35,686 nt of DNA from Mycobacterium innocens (GTDB lineage: Bacteria; Actinomycetota; Actinomycetes; Mycobacteriales; Mycobacteriaceae): assembly GCF_900566055.1 (NCBI RefSeq), contig NZ_UPHQ01000049.1, positions 1 to 35,686 of the forward strand, read 5' to 3'. Numbering within the stretch: position 1 is the stretch's first letter; the number at the start of each line of letters is the position of its first letter. Under the pieces are notes generated by a model that was not told the DNA's origin, did no database searches, and worked only from the letters and a program-made list of their open reading frames with translations. Of this stretch, positions 1 through 8,491 are shown in pieces. The position numbers and the translations under genes were made by a program.

Positions 1-111
1 GAACACACGATGACGGGCGCTATCGGTCGCCGAGAGCACCGCCGAGGTCTTGCCGACATCGACGGCAACGACGATCGTGGACAACGTGACTGGGGCAAGA
101 TGCACAGACAT
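1..111 (-). CDS. IS110-family transposase, 5' end only
   Basis: This reading frame on the minus strand starts at the ATG at 111-109 and runs off the left edge without a stop, giving 37 residues. They include the segment VVAVDVGKTSA, which is typical of the N-terminal RuvC-like (DEDD) domain of IS110-family transposases, where the first catalytic Asp lies in a VGVDVGK-type strand. IS110 elements move by a DEDD transposase guided by an element-encoded bridge RNA. Only the start of the gene is present, so neither the subgroup nor the intactness of the element can be judged. The non-coding element end would lie to the right, towards 236. Confidence 0.6.
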   Translation of the reverse strand, partial: MSVHLAPVTLSTIVVAVDVGKTSAVLSATDSARHRVF

Positions 112-118
112 AACAACA

Positions 119-210
119 CCTCCGGGGCGTGTCAGGAAACCCGCGTGCGCCAACACACGGACCTCAAAAAGGAATCACTTACAGATCCCTTCCTGACACC
201 TCCGGAGGCG
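119..210. repeat. Imperfect inverted repeat in the non-coding end of the IS110-like element
   Basis: The arm CCTCCGGGGCGTGTCAGG at 119-136 is mirrored by CCTGACACCTCCGGAGG at 192-208, so the pairing is nearly complete, with one extra base in the left arm. About 55 bases separate the arms. The pair lies just upstream of the transposase start, where IS110-group elements encode their structured bridge RNA. The link to a bridge RNA is inferred from position and foldability only. Confidence 0.4.
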
Positions 211-236
211 TTTGTGAAGGACCACCCCGATCTATA

Positions 237-446
237 TCAGCGGTCGAGGTCCGCGTCGTCGTCCGATACCGGAACGATATAGGCCTGATCGATCACGTCG
301 GCTTCGTTGGCTTCGCGATCCGCGGCATCGCTCAGGTAGGCGGTGTCCAACCCCGCTTCGTCGTCGAAATCGACGGTGCGGTGCTGTTCCGCCGCGTCCG
401 CTTCGGGAACCTGATCCTGCGGACCTACTCCGTCGGCATTGCCCAT
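237..446 (-). CDS. Small acidic hypothetical protein, 69 aa
   Basis: The frame opens at the ATG at 446-444, preceded by a clear ribosome-binding sequence (CAGGAG, about nine bases upstream), and ends with TGA at 237. The product is short and very acidic. It is rich in Asp, Glu and Ala and ends in a run of Asp residues (SDDDADLDR), with no membrane segment or recognisable domain. I have an uncertain memory of similar short acidic proteins in other slow-growing mycobacteria. The frame stays open upstream to a GTG at 668, but that extension is Arg-rich and lacks a good ribosome-binding site, so the internal ATG is preferred. Function is unknown. Confidence 0.5.
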   Translation of the reverse strand: MGNADGVGPQDQVPEADAAEQHRTVDFDDEAGLDTAYLSDAADREANEADVIDQAYIVPVSDDDADLDR

Positions 447-857
447 AATCGATACTCCTGCTGTAGCTCTCCGGCTGCTGGCCGGCCTCGTTGGCCTGCA
501 GTCCGGCGTTGCCGCACGGCGGTGCGTATTGGCGGCTTCTCGCTGGGTTTCCAGAACTTCCCGATCAACCATTCGGACCAGTGGCGACCAGTTACCTGCA
601 TTGTGCCATCTGCTCGACGGTTCGCTGCGGTGCCCTGTCGCTTCGGGCCCGTCGCGGTCCCGGGCCACTCGGTGGCGGCTGGCTGCGGTGAAGGTCGCCC
701 ATGGCTGAAATTCGGTGTACGCCAGCAGGTTCGAGAGCAGCTGCGGCTACTGAAGCGGAAAAATTTTCAGTTGTCATGCTTGCGCGCGGCCAGTCGAGGT
801 GGTAGATAGAACCTATGACCATCAACATAGATAATCGTTGCGGTTAGGAGGCGAAAT
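447..857. other. Intergenic region upstream of hsp18
   Basis: This stretch separates the divergent acidic-protein gene and hsp18. It must hold both promoters, but I cannot assign convincing -35/-10 boxes or a palindromic HspR-type operator. Minus-strand frames remain open through much of it (back from 668 and 828), but their products are Arg/Pro-rich and look like shadows in GC-rich DNA. The last 30 bases are AT-richer and carry the hsp18 ribosome-binding site. Confidence 0.4.
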
Positions 858-1280
858 ATGATGTTGATGCGTTCAGATCCATTCCGCGCGTTCGACCGTT
901 GGACCGAGCAAGCGCTGGGCACTCCGGCGCGCCCGGCGGTCATGCCGATGGATGCCTGGCGGGAAGAAGGCCAGTTCATCGTCGAATTCGATCTACCGGG
1001 CGTGGACCCCGATTCACTGGACCTCGACGTCGAACGCAATGTGCTCACGGTGCGCGCGGAGCGCCCCGATGTGGATCGCGAGCGCGAAGTGGTCGCGGCC
1101 GAGCGGCCGCGCGGCGTCTTCAGCCGGCAGTTGTTCCTTGGTGACACCCTCGAAACCGACAGAATCGAGGCCAGCTACCACGACGGCGTGTTGCGCCTGA
1201 CCATTCCGATCGCGGAGAAGGCCAAACCGCGCCGTATCGAGATCAGCCACAACGGGGAGCGCACGCCGATCAATGCCTGA
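858..1280 (+). CDS. hsp18: Small heat-shock protein, Hsp20/18-kDa antigen type
   Basis: The 140-residue product is a small heat-shock protein that holds unfolding proteins in an ATP-independent way in the cytoplasm. It closely resembles the M. leprae 18-kDa antigen as I remember it: the N-terminus [17 protein letters not shown], the VMPMDAWRE segment and the [12 protein letters not shown] segment are all characteristic. The alpha-crystallin domain spans roughly residues 30-130, with the usual GVL motif near residue 110 ([10 protein letters not shown]). Three in-frame ATGs lie at 858, 861 and 867. An AGGAGG at 846-851 favours 858 or 861, and I chose the first. A J-domain gene follows in the same direction, separated by a strong hairpin. 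Confidence 0.9.
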   Translation: MMLMRSDPFRAFDRWTEQALGTPARPAVMPMDAWREEGQFIVEFDLPGVDPDSLDLDVERNVLTVRAERPDVDREREVVAAERPRGVFSRQLFLGDTLETDRIEASYHDGVLRLTIPIAEKAKPRRIEISHNGERTPINA

Positions 1281-1476
1281 CGGCATTCGTTCAGCCGCTC
1301 CGACTGTTGGTTGCAACGGATCTCGACGAGGAGGTGATGACGCCGGATTGACATCTGTTTGACGCTTGCGGCCCTCCGTGCCGTCTGTCGCCATAATCGA
1401 CGCGCGACTGAGTCCGTAACCGCAGCGCATTGCCACCCAACGTGGTTGAGGTGAGGCTGCGCGGAGGGTACCGGTA

Positions 1477-1510
1477 GAAGTGGGCGCGCCCGCGACGGCG
1501 CGCCCACTTC
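1477..1510 (+). terminator. Perfect 14-bp inverted repeat between hsp18 and the J-domain gene
   Basis: The arms GAAGTGGGCGCGCC (1477-1490) and GGCGCGCCCACTTC (1497-1510) are fully complementary around a six-base loop. The hairpin lies about 200 bases after the hsp18 stop and 44 bases before the J-domain start. There is no U-tract after it, which is common for mycobacterial terminators. It could end the hsp18 transcript or act as a leader structure for the downstream gene. Confidence 0.6.
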
Positions 1511-1554
1511 CAGCAGCAACCCGCCATCACTCACGAAAGGCGCGGTGCTACTCC

Positions 1555-1872
1555 ATGATTGACCCGTACTCAGTTCTCGGCGTTCCGCCTACGGCAACGC
1601 AGACCGAAATAACCCATGCCTACCGGCGCCAATTGCGCAGGTGCCACCCGGACTTGCGGTCCGGCAAACCAGACTCGGGCGCCGACGAACGGCTGCGGCA
1701 AGTTCTGGCGGCCTACCGGGTGTTGCGCGATCCGCAGCTGCGCAACGACTACGACCGCGCGGTCGCTCGCGTTCGGAAACACCGGCCGCCGGCTCGAATC
1801 GCGATCAGACGCAATGACTCTGCCCACGTCGGTGCGGTGCTGTGGGCGGGACCTGTGTGCTGGCATCGGTGA
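1555..1872 (+). CDS. Short DnaJ-like J-domain protein, 105 aa
   Basis: The product begins MIDPYSVLGVPPTATQTEI and has the J-domain HPD tripeptide at residues 31-33, followed by helices III/IV (LRQVLAAYRVLRDPQLRNDYD). J domains stimulate the ATPase of Hsp70 (DnaK). The zinc-finger and C-terminal substrate-binding domains of true DnaJ are absent, so this is a J-domain-only co-chaperone. The C-terminus ends in LWAGPVCWHR, a tail I believe recurs in mycobacterial relatives, suggesting the gene is complete. The ATG at 1555 is chosen because the J domain begins right after it; the open frame upstream to 1480 runs through the hairpin. Its position after hsp18 suggests joint work in stress protein folding. 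Confidence 0.8.
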   Translation: MIDPYSVLGVPPTATQTEITHAYRRQLRRCHPDLRSGKPDSGADERLRQVLAAYRVLRDPQLRNDYDRAVARVRKHRPPARIAIRRNDSAHVGAVLWAGPVCWHR

Positions 1873-1999
1873 CGGCCGGCTGCTGCAGGCCGCGTCCGAT
1901 CGCCGCTGAGGACGTCAACGGTTGAGACCGAACTCTCCCGGGGGGCTTCACCGGCTCTGGCCGCCAGAGCGTGTCAGACCCTCGTGGTTACATGCGGCT

Positions 2000-4900
2000 A
2001 TGCCATTGAGCTGGGGTGCCGAGGCGCACGAGCTGCTCGTGCCGGGAGTGCGCGGGCTGGTGCGCGTGCTGGGCGGCCCAGGGACCGGTAAGAGCAGCCT
2101 GCTGGTCGAGGCCGCGGTTGCGCATATCGCCGCGGGTGCCGATCCGGAATCGGTTCTGCTGCTTACCGGTTCAGGGCGGCTGGGGGTACGCGCACGCAGC
2201 GCGTTGACGTCGGCGTTGCTGCGGTCGAGCAGGATCGGTTCCGGCCGGTCCGCGGTCCGCGAGCCGCTGGTGCGTACCGTGCACGGCTACGCCTATGCAC
2301 TATTGCGACGCAACGCGGAGCGTACCGGAGACGGGCCGCCGCGGCTGCTCACCAGTGCCGAACAGGATGCGATCATCCGCGAGCTGCTAGCCGGCGACCT
2401 CGAGGACGCAGCGGCCTCCCAATCCGCCTGGCCGCAGCATCTGTGGCCGGCGCTGAGCACCGCCGGATTCGCCAACGAATTGCGAAATCTATTGGCACGT
2501 TGCTTCGAACGTGGCGTAGACCCGTGGGATCTGGAGCGGCTGGGCCGTCGCTGCGGGCGGCCAGAATGGATTGCCGCCGGCCGCTTCGCCCGCCAATACG
2601 AGCAGGTGATGTTGCTGCGTTCGGCGGCCGGCATGGCGGCCCCACAAGCGACGGCACGGGCATTGGGGGCCGCTGAACTCGTCGGGGCGGCGTTGGAGGC
2701 CTTCGCGGTTGATCCGGGACTCCTGGCAGCCGAGCGGGCCCGTGTCCGGCTGCTGCTGGTCGACGATGCTCAGCAACTCGATCCGCAGGCAGCCCGGCTG
2801 GTCCGGGCGCTGGCCGCGGGCACCGAACGTGCCGTGGTGGCGGGTGACCCGAACCAGGCCGTATTCGGTTTCCGCGGCGGCGAGCCCGCCGGGTTACTGG
2901 TCAGGGCTGTCGAACGCGGACGCTTAGTGACCTTGACGGTGTCGCATCGCTGCGCGCCCGCGGTGGCGCGTGCCGTCAGTGGCATCACCCGGCGGTTGCC
3001 CGGTGGCAGCGCCGAAAAACAGATCGAGGGCACCGGGGAACGGGACGGTTCGGTTGCCGTGCGGCTGGCCGGCTCGGCGCATGCCGAAGCGGCGATGATT
3101 GCCGATACTCTGCGACGAGCCCATGTGATCGACGGGGTGCGGTGGTCGCAGATGGCGGTGATCGTCAGGTCGGTGCCGCGCGCCGCCGCGCGGCTGCCCC
3201 GGGCGCTGGCTGCGGCCGGAGTTCCGGTGGCCATGCCGGCGATCGGCGGGTCGTTGTCGGAGGAGCCCGCCCCGGCTGCGCTGCTCACCGTTTTGGCCGC
3301 GACCGCTGACGGGCTCACCGGTGAGCGGGCATTGGCGCTGCTCACCGGGCCCATCGGCCGCGTCGACCCGGTTACGCTCCGCCAGCTGCGGCGGACGCTG
3401 CTGCGCGGCCGGGCCGGCGGTTCACCGGGTGATTTCGGTGACCTACTGGCACAGGCACTTTCCCCCGAAGCTGAATCGCCCCCGTCGCTCTCAGGGCCGC
3501 AGGCCGGCCCGCTGCGGCGAGTGCGTGCCGTGCTCGCCGCGGCCGCACGGTGCCACCGTCAGGGTCAAGATCCGCGGTACACGCTGTGGGCTGGCTGGCA
3601 TCGCTCAGGTCTTCAAAGCCGCTGGCTCGCAGCCAGCGAGCGCGGCGGCCCGGCGGGCGTCCAGGCCGCGCGGGATCTGGAAGCGGTGACCGCCTTGTTC
3701 GACATCACCGACCAGTACGTCTCCCGAACTTCGGGTGCGTCGCTGCGCGGACTCATCGAGCATGTCACGGCTCTGCAGCTGCCACGCGTTAGCGCCGAGC
3801 CGGTATCGCAGACAGAACAGGTGATGGTGCTCAGCGCGCACGCCGCCCTGGGACACGAATGGGATCTCGTTGTCATAGCGGGATTGCAGGAAGGGCTGTG
3901 GCCGAACACGATTCCGCGTGGTGGCGTGTTGGCTACCCAGCGGCTGCTCGATGAACTCGACGGTGTCACCCAAAACGCCTCTGCCCGGGCGCCGCTGCTG
4001 GCCGAGGAGCGGCGGCTTTTGGTGGCCGCCATGGGTCGGGCCCGGCGCCGGTTGCTGGTGACAGCCGTCGACAACGACGCCGGCGGAGGTGGCCAGGAAC
4101 CGGCACTACCGTCGGCATTCTTTTTCGAGATCGCCCGTTTGGCTGATGGTGGCGGCGAACCCGTGGCGGCGCAGCCGGAGCCGGCACCACGTGTCCTGTC
4201 GGCCGCGGCGGTGGTGGGTCGGTTGCGGGCTGTCGTGTGTGCACCTGACGGCGTGGTCGATGACGCTGCTCGGGCATGTGCGGCAACGCAATTGGCGCGG
4301 TTGGCCACGGCCGGTGTGGCGGGGGCCGACCCGGACGGGTGGCACGGGCTGATCCCGGTCAGCACCGGTGAACCGCTCTACGGCAGTGGGGATGTCGTCA
4401 CGTTGACGCCCTCGGGCCTGCAGACGCTGAGCGAGTGTCCCTTACGGTGGCTGACCGAACGCCACGGCGGAGCCATGCCGCGTGAGCTTCGCTCCACCGT
4501 CGGTTCGGTGCTGCACGCGCTGATCGCCGGGGCGGGCCGGAGTGAAGCTCAACTGCTGGCCGAGCTGGACCGGGTTTGGCAACGGCTGCCCTTCGACGCG
4601 AGCTGGTATTCGTCCAATGAGCTTGCCCGGCACCGCGCGATGATCCAGTCGTTTGTCGAGTGGCGAGCGCGGACCCGTGGTGAGTTGACCGAGGTCGGCG
4701 TCGAGATCGAGGTGGACGGCGTCCTGCAGACCCGCCGCGACGACGGCGGAAAGATCCGGCTGCGCGGCCGCGTCGATCGGCTGGAACGCGACGGCGCGGG
4801 TCGGCTGGTGATCGTCGACGTCAAAACCGGCAAGACACCGGTGAGCAAGGACGATGCCCAACAGCATGCGCAACTGGCGATGTATCAGCTGGCGGTCGCG

Positions 4901-5155
4901 GAAGGGATGGTGCCCACAGGCGACGAGCCCGGTGGCGCGCGTCTGGTCTATCCCGGGAAGTGCGGGACGACTGGCGCCACTGAACGCGAGCAGGATCCGT
5001 TGACACCGGCCGCTCGTGATCAATGGCGCGGTCTGATGCGGCGGGCCGCCGAGGCGATGGCCGGGCCGCAGTTCATCGCCCGACGCAACGACGGTTGCTC
5101 GAACTGCCCGATCCGGCTGTTTTGCCCGGCACACACCGACAGGTCACCGCTGTGA
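2000..5155 (+). CDS. adnA: AdnA subunit of the AdnAB helicase-nuclease
   Basis: AdnA is one half of the mycobacterial AdnAB motor-nuclease that resects double-strand DNA ends for recombination. From the ATG at 2000 the protein has 1051 residues, close to the family length. A Walker A loop GGPGTGKS sits at residues 25-32. A Walker B-like VDDAQQ near 254 differs from the canonical DExx of UvrD motors. The C-terminal RecB-type nuclease carries VIVDVKTGK near 937-945 and a QxxxY-type QLAMYQL segment. Cys813 with Cys1033, Cys1036 and Cys1042 (C-x2-C-x5-C) fits the AddB-type iron-sulfur staple around the nuclease. An in-frame TTG at 1922 has a better ribosome-binding sequence and would add 26 residues; the ATG matches the family N-terminus better. 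The stop overlaps adnB, so the subunits are probably translationally coupled. Confidence 0.92.
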   Translation: MPLSWGAEAHELLVPGVRGLVRVLGGPGTGKSSLLVEAAVAHIAAGADPESVLLLTGSGRLGVRARSALTSALLRSSRIGSGRSAVREPLVRTVHGYAYALLRRNAERTGDGPPRLLTSAEQDAIIRELLAGDLEDAAASQSAWPQHLWPALSTAGFANELRNLLARCFERGVDPWDLERLGRRCGRPEWIAAGRFARQYEQVMLLRSAAGMAAPQATARALGAAELVGAALEAFAVDPGLLAAERARVRLLLVDDAQQLDPQAARLVRALAAGTERAVVAGDPNQAVFGFRGGEPAGLLVRAVERGRLVTLTVSHRCAPAVARAVSGITRRLPGGSAEKQIEGTGERDGSVAVRLAGSAHAEAAMIADTLRRAHVIDGVRWSQMAVIVRSVPRAAARLPRALAAAGVPVAMPAIGGSLSEEPAPAALLTVLAATADGLTGERALALLTGPIGRVDPVTLRQLRRTLLRGRAGGSPGDFGDLLAQALSPEAESPPSLSGPQAGPLRRVRAVLAAAARCHRQGQDPRYTLWAGWHRSGLQSRWLAASERGGPAGVQAARDLEAVTALFDITDQYVSRTSGASLRGLIEHVTALQLPRVSAEPVSQTEQVMVLSAHAALGHEWDLVVIAGLQEGLWPNTIPRGGVLATQRLLDELDGVTQNASARAPLLAEERRLLVAAMGRARRRLLVTAVDNDAGGGGQEPALPSAFFFEIARLADGGGEPVAAQPEPAPRVLSAAAVVGRLRAVVCAPDGVVDDAARACAATQLARLATAGVAGADPDGWHGLIPVSTGEPLYGSGDVVTLTPSGLQTLSECPLRWLTERHGGAMPRELRSTVGSVLHALIAGAGRSEAQLLAELDRVWQRLPFDASWYSSNELARHRAMIQSFVEWRARTRGELTEVGVEIEVDGVLQTRRDDGGKIRLRGRVDRLERDGAGRLVIVDVKTGKTPVSKDDAQQHAQLAMYQLAVAEGMVPTGDEPGGARLVYPGKCGTTGATEREQDPLTPAARDQWRGLMRRAAEAMAGPQFIARRNDGCSNCPIRLFCPAHTDRSPL

Positions 5156-8100
5156 AAAATGCCCGCTACAGCCCCGCCGAATTAGCTTGTGCGCTAGGGC
5201 TTTTCCCGCCCACGGAGGAGCAGGCAGCCGTGATCGCCGCGCCGCCGGGCCCACTGGTGGTCATCGCCGGGGCCGGAGCCGGCAAGACCGAGACGATGGC
5301 GGCGCGGGTGGTGTGGTTGATCGCCAACGGCTACGCCGAACCCGGTCAGGTGCTGGGCCTGACGTTCACCCGTAAGGCCGCCGGCCAACTGCTGCGCCGC
5401 GTCCGGTCTCGACTGGCGCGGTTGGCCGGGCTGGAAACCGGCCCGGCGGCGTGCGAATCCGCGGGCACTCCGGTGGTCAGCACGTACCACGCATTCGCCG
5501 GGTCGTTGCTGCGTGACTACGGATTGCTGCTGCCTGTCGAGCCCGACACCAGGTTGCTCACCGAGACAGAGCTGTGGCAGCTGGCGTTCGAGGTGGTCAA
5601 CGGGTATCGCGGTGAATTGCGTACCCAGAAGACCCCGGCGGCGGTCACCGCGATGGTACTGCGGTTATGGGGCCAGCTCGCTGAGCACCTGGTGGACACC
5701 GGGCAACTCCGCGACACCCACGTTGAGCGGGAGCGACTGGTGCACACCTTGCCGGCGGGCCCCTATCAGCGCGACCGCGGCCCCAGCCAGTGGTTGCTGC
5801 GGATGCTGGCCACCCAGAATGAGCGCGCCGAGTTGGTGCCATTGCTGGATGCGTTGCTAGAACGCATGCGGGCCGGGAAGGTGATGGACTTCGGGTTGCA
5901 GATGGCGTCTGCCGCGCGGCTGGCGGCGTCGTTCCCGGAGGTCGGTCGCGAACTGCGGAACCAATTCCGGGTGGTGTTGCTCGACGAGTATCAGGACACC
6001 GGCCATTCCCAGCGGGTCGCCTTGTCGTCGTTGTTCGGCGGCGGAGTCGACAACGGGCTGGCGCTCACGGCGGTCGGGGACCCGATTCAGTCGATCTACG
6101 GCTGGCGCGGTGCCTCGGCGACGAACCTGCCGCGCTTCACCACCGACTTCCCCCTCTCCGACGGCACACCAGCGCCGATCCTGGAGCTGCGGACCAGTTG
6201 GCGTAACCCGCCGCGAGCGCTGCACTTGGCAAACGCCATTTCTGCGGAGGCGCGCCGGCGATCGGTCGCGGTGCGTGCATTGCGGGCACGCCCGGACGCC
6301 CCGCCCGGGACCGTTCGCTGCGCACTGCTCCCCGACGTGCGGGCCGAACGTGACTGGATTGCCGACCATCTTCAACGGCACTACTTGCGGGCTCGGGCCG
6401 ATGGGGTCGGCCCGCCAACCGCAGCCGTGCTGGTGCGCCGCAACGCTGACGCGGCACCCATCGCCGATGCACTGCGTGCTCGCGGAATCCCGGTCGAAGT
6501 GGTTGGGCTGGCCGGCCTGTTGTCCATTCCAGAGGTCGCCGACGTGGTGGCCATGCTGCGTCTGGTGGCCGAGCCGACGGCCGGAGCCGCGGCGATGCAG
6601 GTGCTGACCGGTCCCCGCTGGCGGCTCGGTGGCCGGGACCTGGCAGCGCTGTGGCGGCGCGCGCTGGCCCTGGCGGGCGGCCCGAATGAATCGTCGCCCG
6701 AGTCGATTGCGGCGGCAGCCGGCCCCGACAGCGACACCCCATGTCTGGCCGACGCGATCAGCGACCCGGGTCCGGCCGACTGGTACTCGGTGGCAGGGTA
6801 CCGGCGTATCGTGGCGCTGGCCGGCGAACTGAACCTGCTGCGTGCACAACTCGGCCATTGCCTGCCGGATCTAGTTGCCGAGGTGCGCCGCGTGCTGGGT
6901 GTCGATTGCGAAGCCCGCGCCAAATCGGCCGCTACCGCAGAGTGGTCTGGCACCGAGCATCTCGACGCTTTCTCGGACGTGGTGGCGAAATACGCGGAGC
7001 GGGCTACCTCGTCGAGCACGGAAGTGCCGGCAAAGGCGTCGGTGGCTGGTCTGCTGGCTTACTTGGACGTGGCCGCAGAAGTAGAAAACGGCCTGCCCCC
7101 CGGGCAGCCGGCGGTCGCACGCGACAGGGTGCAGGTGCTCACCGTGCATGCCGCAAAGGGCTTGGAGTGGCAGGTCGTGGCGGTCGCACACCTGTCAGGC
7201 GGCGTTTTCCCGTCGACCGCGTCGCGGAGCACCTGGTTAACCGACCCCGGTGAGCTACCACCACTGCTGCGCGGCGACCGCGCCTCGGCCGGGGTGCTCG
7301 GTATCCCGGTCCTGGACACCTCGGCGGTGACCAATCGAAAACAGCTGTCGGACAAGATCTCTGAGCACCGTCGTCAGCTCGATCAGCGACGTGTCGATGA
7401 GGAGCGTCGGTTGCTGTATGTCGGTGTCACTCGTGCCGAGGACACCCTGTTGGTATCGGGTCACCACTGGGGCGCTACCGGGGTCAAGCCGTGCGGGCCT
7501 TCGGAATTCCTCTGCGAAGTCAAAGACATCATCGATCACTCGGTTACGGCCGGCGATCCGTGCGGGATTGTGGACCAGTGGGCTCCCGCGCCGGCTGAAG
7601 CTGAGCGTAACCCGTTGTGGAACAACGCTATTCAAGCGGTCTGGCCAGCTGAGCCGCTGGGCGCGCGGCGAGCTGACGTGGAACGCGGGGCCCGGCTGGT
7701 GGCTGAGGCAACAGCGTCCGAAGTGATCGACGCCGGGAACGCTGACACGGAGGGGTGGGTCCGTGACGTCGATGCGCTGCTGGCCGAACGTGCGCGCGCG
7801 GTGCAACCGCCGGCCCGCGAGCTGCCGGGCCAGTTGTCGGTCAGCGGTCTGGTGGAGCTGGGCCGCGATCCTGCCAAGGCACGGCAGCGGCTAGCCCATC
7901 GTCTGCCGTCGCGTCCGGATCCGCAGGCTTTGCTGGGCAACGCCTTTCACTCCTGGGTCCAGCAGTTCTACGGAGCCGAATTGCTGTTCGATCTCGGAGA
8001 CCTTCCGGGTGCCGCCGATTCCGACGCGAGCAACGCCGAGGAGTTGGCCAACCTGCGGGCGGCGTTCACCGCATCGCCCTGGGCTGCTCGCACCCCGATC

Positions 8101-8430
8101 GCGGTAGAAGTGCCGTTCGAGATGCCGATCGGCGACACCGTGGTTCGCGGCCGCATCGATGCGGTGTTCGCCGACCCCGACGGCGGCGTCACCGTGGTCG
8201 ACTGGAAGACCGGTGAGCCGCCACGCGGGCCGGAAGCCAGGCGGCAGGCCGCCGTCCAGTTGGCTGTGTACCGGCTGGCGTGGGCTGCGCTGCTCGGCTG
8301 CTCGGAGTCATCGGTACGCACCGCGTTCTACTACGTCCGCAGCGGCATCACCGTTGTTCCCGATGAGTTGCCCGACGGTGCGGCGTTGGCCGCGCTGCTG
8401 GCTGACTCCGCTCGCCGTTGCAACACCTGA
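5152..8430 (+). CDS. adnB: AdnB subunit of the AdnAB helicase-nuclease
   Basis: AdnB is the partner of AdnA and supplies the main translocating motor of the end-resection complex. The GTG start at 5152 overlaps the adnA stop by four bases (GTGA) and gives 1092 residues, close to the known length. Canonical UvrD/Rep motifs are visible: Walker A GAGAGKT at 40-46, DEYQD at 278-282, GDPIQSIYGWRGA shortly after, and [14 protein letters not shown] in the second half. The C-terminal RecB-family nuclease has RGRIDAVF and DWKTG at 1017-1021, followed by a Q-x3-Y motif (QLAVYRL). Unlike AdnA it shows no cysteine cluster around the nuclease, so any iron-sulfur centre belongs to AdnA. Everything needed for activity appears intact. 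Confidence 0.93.
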   Translation: MKNARYSPAELACALGLFPPTEEQAAVIAAPPGPLVVIAGAGAGKTETMAARVVWLIANGYAEPGQVLGLTFTRKAAGQLLRRVRSRLARLAGLETGPAACESAGTPVVSTYHAFAGSLLRDYGLLLPVEPDTRLLTETELWQLAFEVVNGYRGELRTQKTPAAVTAMVLRLWGQLAEHLVDTGQLRDTHVERERLVHTLPAGPYQRDRGPSQWLLRMLATQNERAELVPLLDALLERMRAGKVMDFGLQMASAARLAASFPEVGRELRNQFRVVLLDEYQDTGHSQRVALSSLFGGGVDNGLALTAVGDPIQSIYGWRGASATNLPRFTTDFPLSDGTPAPILELRTSWRNPPRALHLANAISAEARRRSVAVRALRARPDAPPGTVRCALLPDVRAERDWIADHLQRHYLRARADGVGPPTAAVLVRRNADAAPIADALRARGIPVEVVGLAGLLSIPEVADVVAMLRLVAEPTAGAAAMQVLTGPRWRLGGRDLAALWRRALALAGGPNESSPESIAAAAGPDSDTPCLADAISDPGPADWYSVAGYRRIVALAGELNLLRAQLGHCLPDLVAEVRRVLGVDCEARAKSAATAEWSGTEHLDAFSDVVAKYAERATSSSTEVPAKASVAGLLAYLDVAAEVENGLPPGQPAVARDRVQVLTVHAAKGLEWQVVAVAHLSGGVFPSTASRSTWLTDPGELPPLLRGDRASAGVLGIPVLDTSAVTNRKQLSDKISEHRRQLDQRRVDEERRLLYVGVTRAEDTLLVSGHHWGATGVKPCGPSEFLCEVKDIIDHSVTAGDPCGIVDQWAPAPAEAERNPLWNNAIQAVWPAEPLGARRADVERGARLVAEATASEVIDAGNADTEGWVRDVDALLAERARAVQPPARELPGQLSVSGLVELGRDPAKARQRLAHRLPSRPDPQALLGNAFHSWVQQFYGAELLFDLGDLPGAADSDASNAEELANLRAAFTASPWAARTPIAVEVPFEMPIGDTVVRGRIDAVFADPDGGVTVVDWKTGEPPRGPEARRQAAVQLAVYRLAWAALLGCSESSVRTAFYYVRSGITVVPDELPDGAALAALLADSARRCNT

Positions 8431-8491
8431 TCGTGGTTACATGTTCCTCGTGCCTGTGTCGTGCTTTGGGATCAGCCGATGACGGATTCCC

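Noticed and set aside
447..668. N-terminal extension of the small acidic protein back to a GTG at 668
   Set aside because: The extension is Arg/Thr/Pro-rich, unlike the acidic core, and the internal ATG at 446 has a good ribosome-binding site. The continuous frame keeps the possibility alive.
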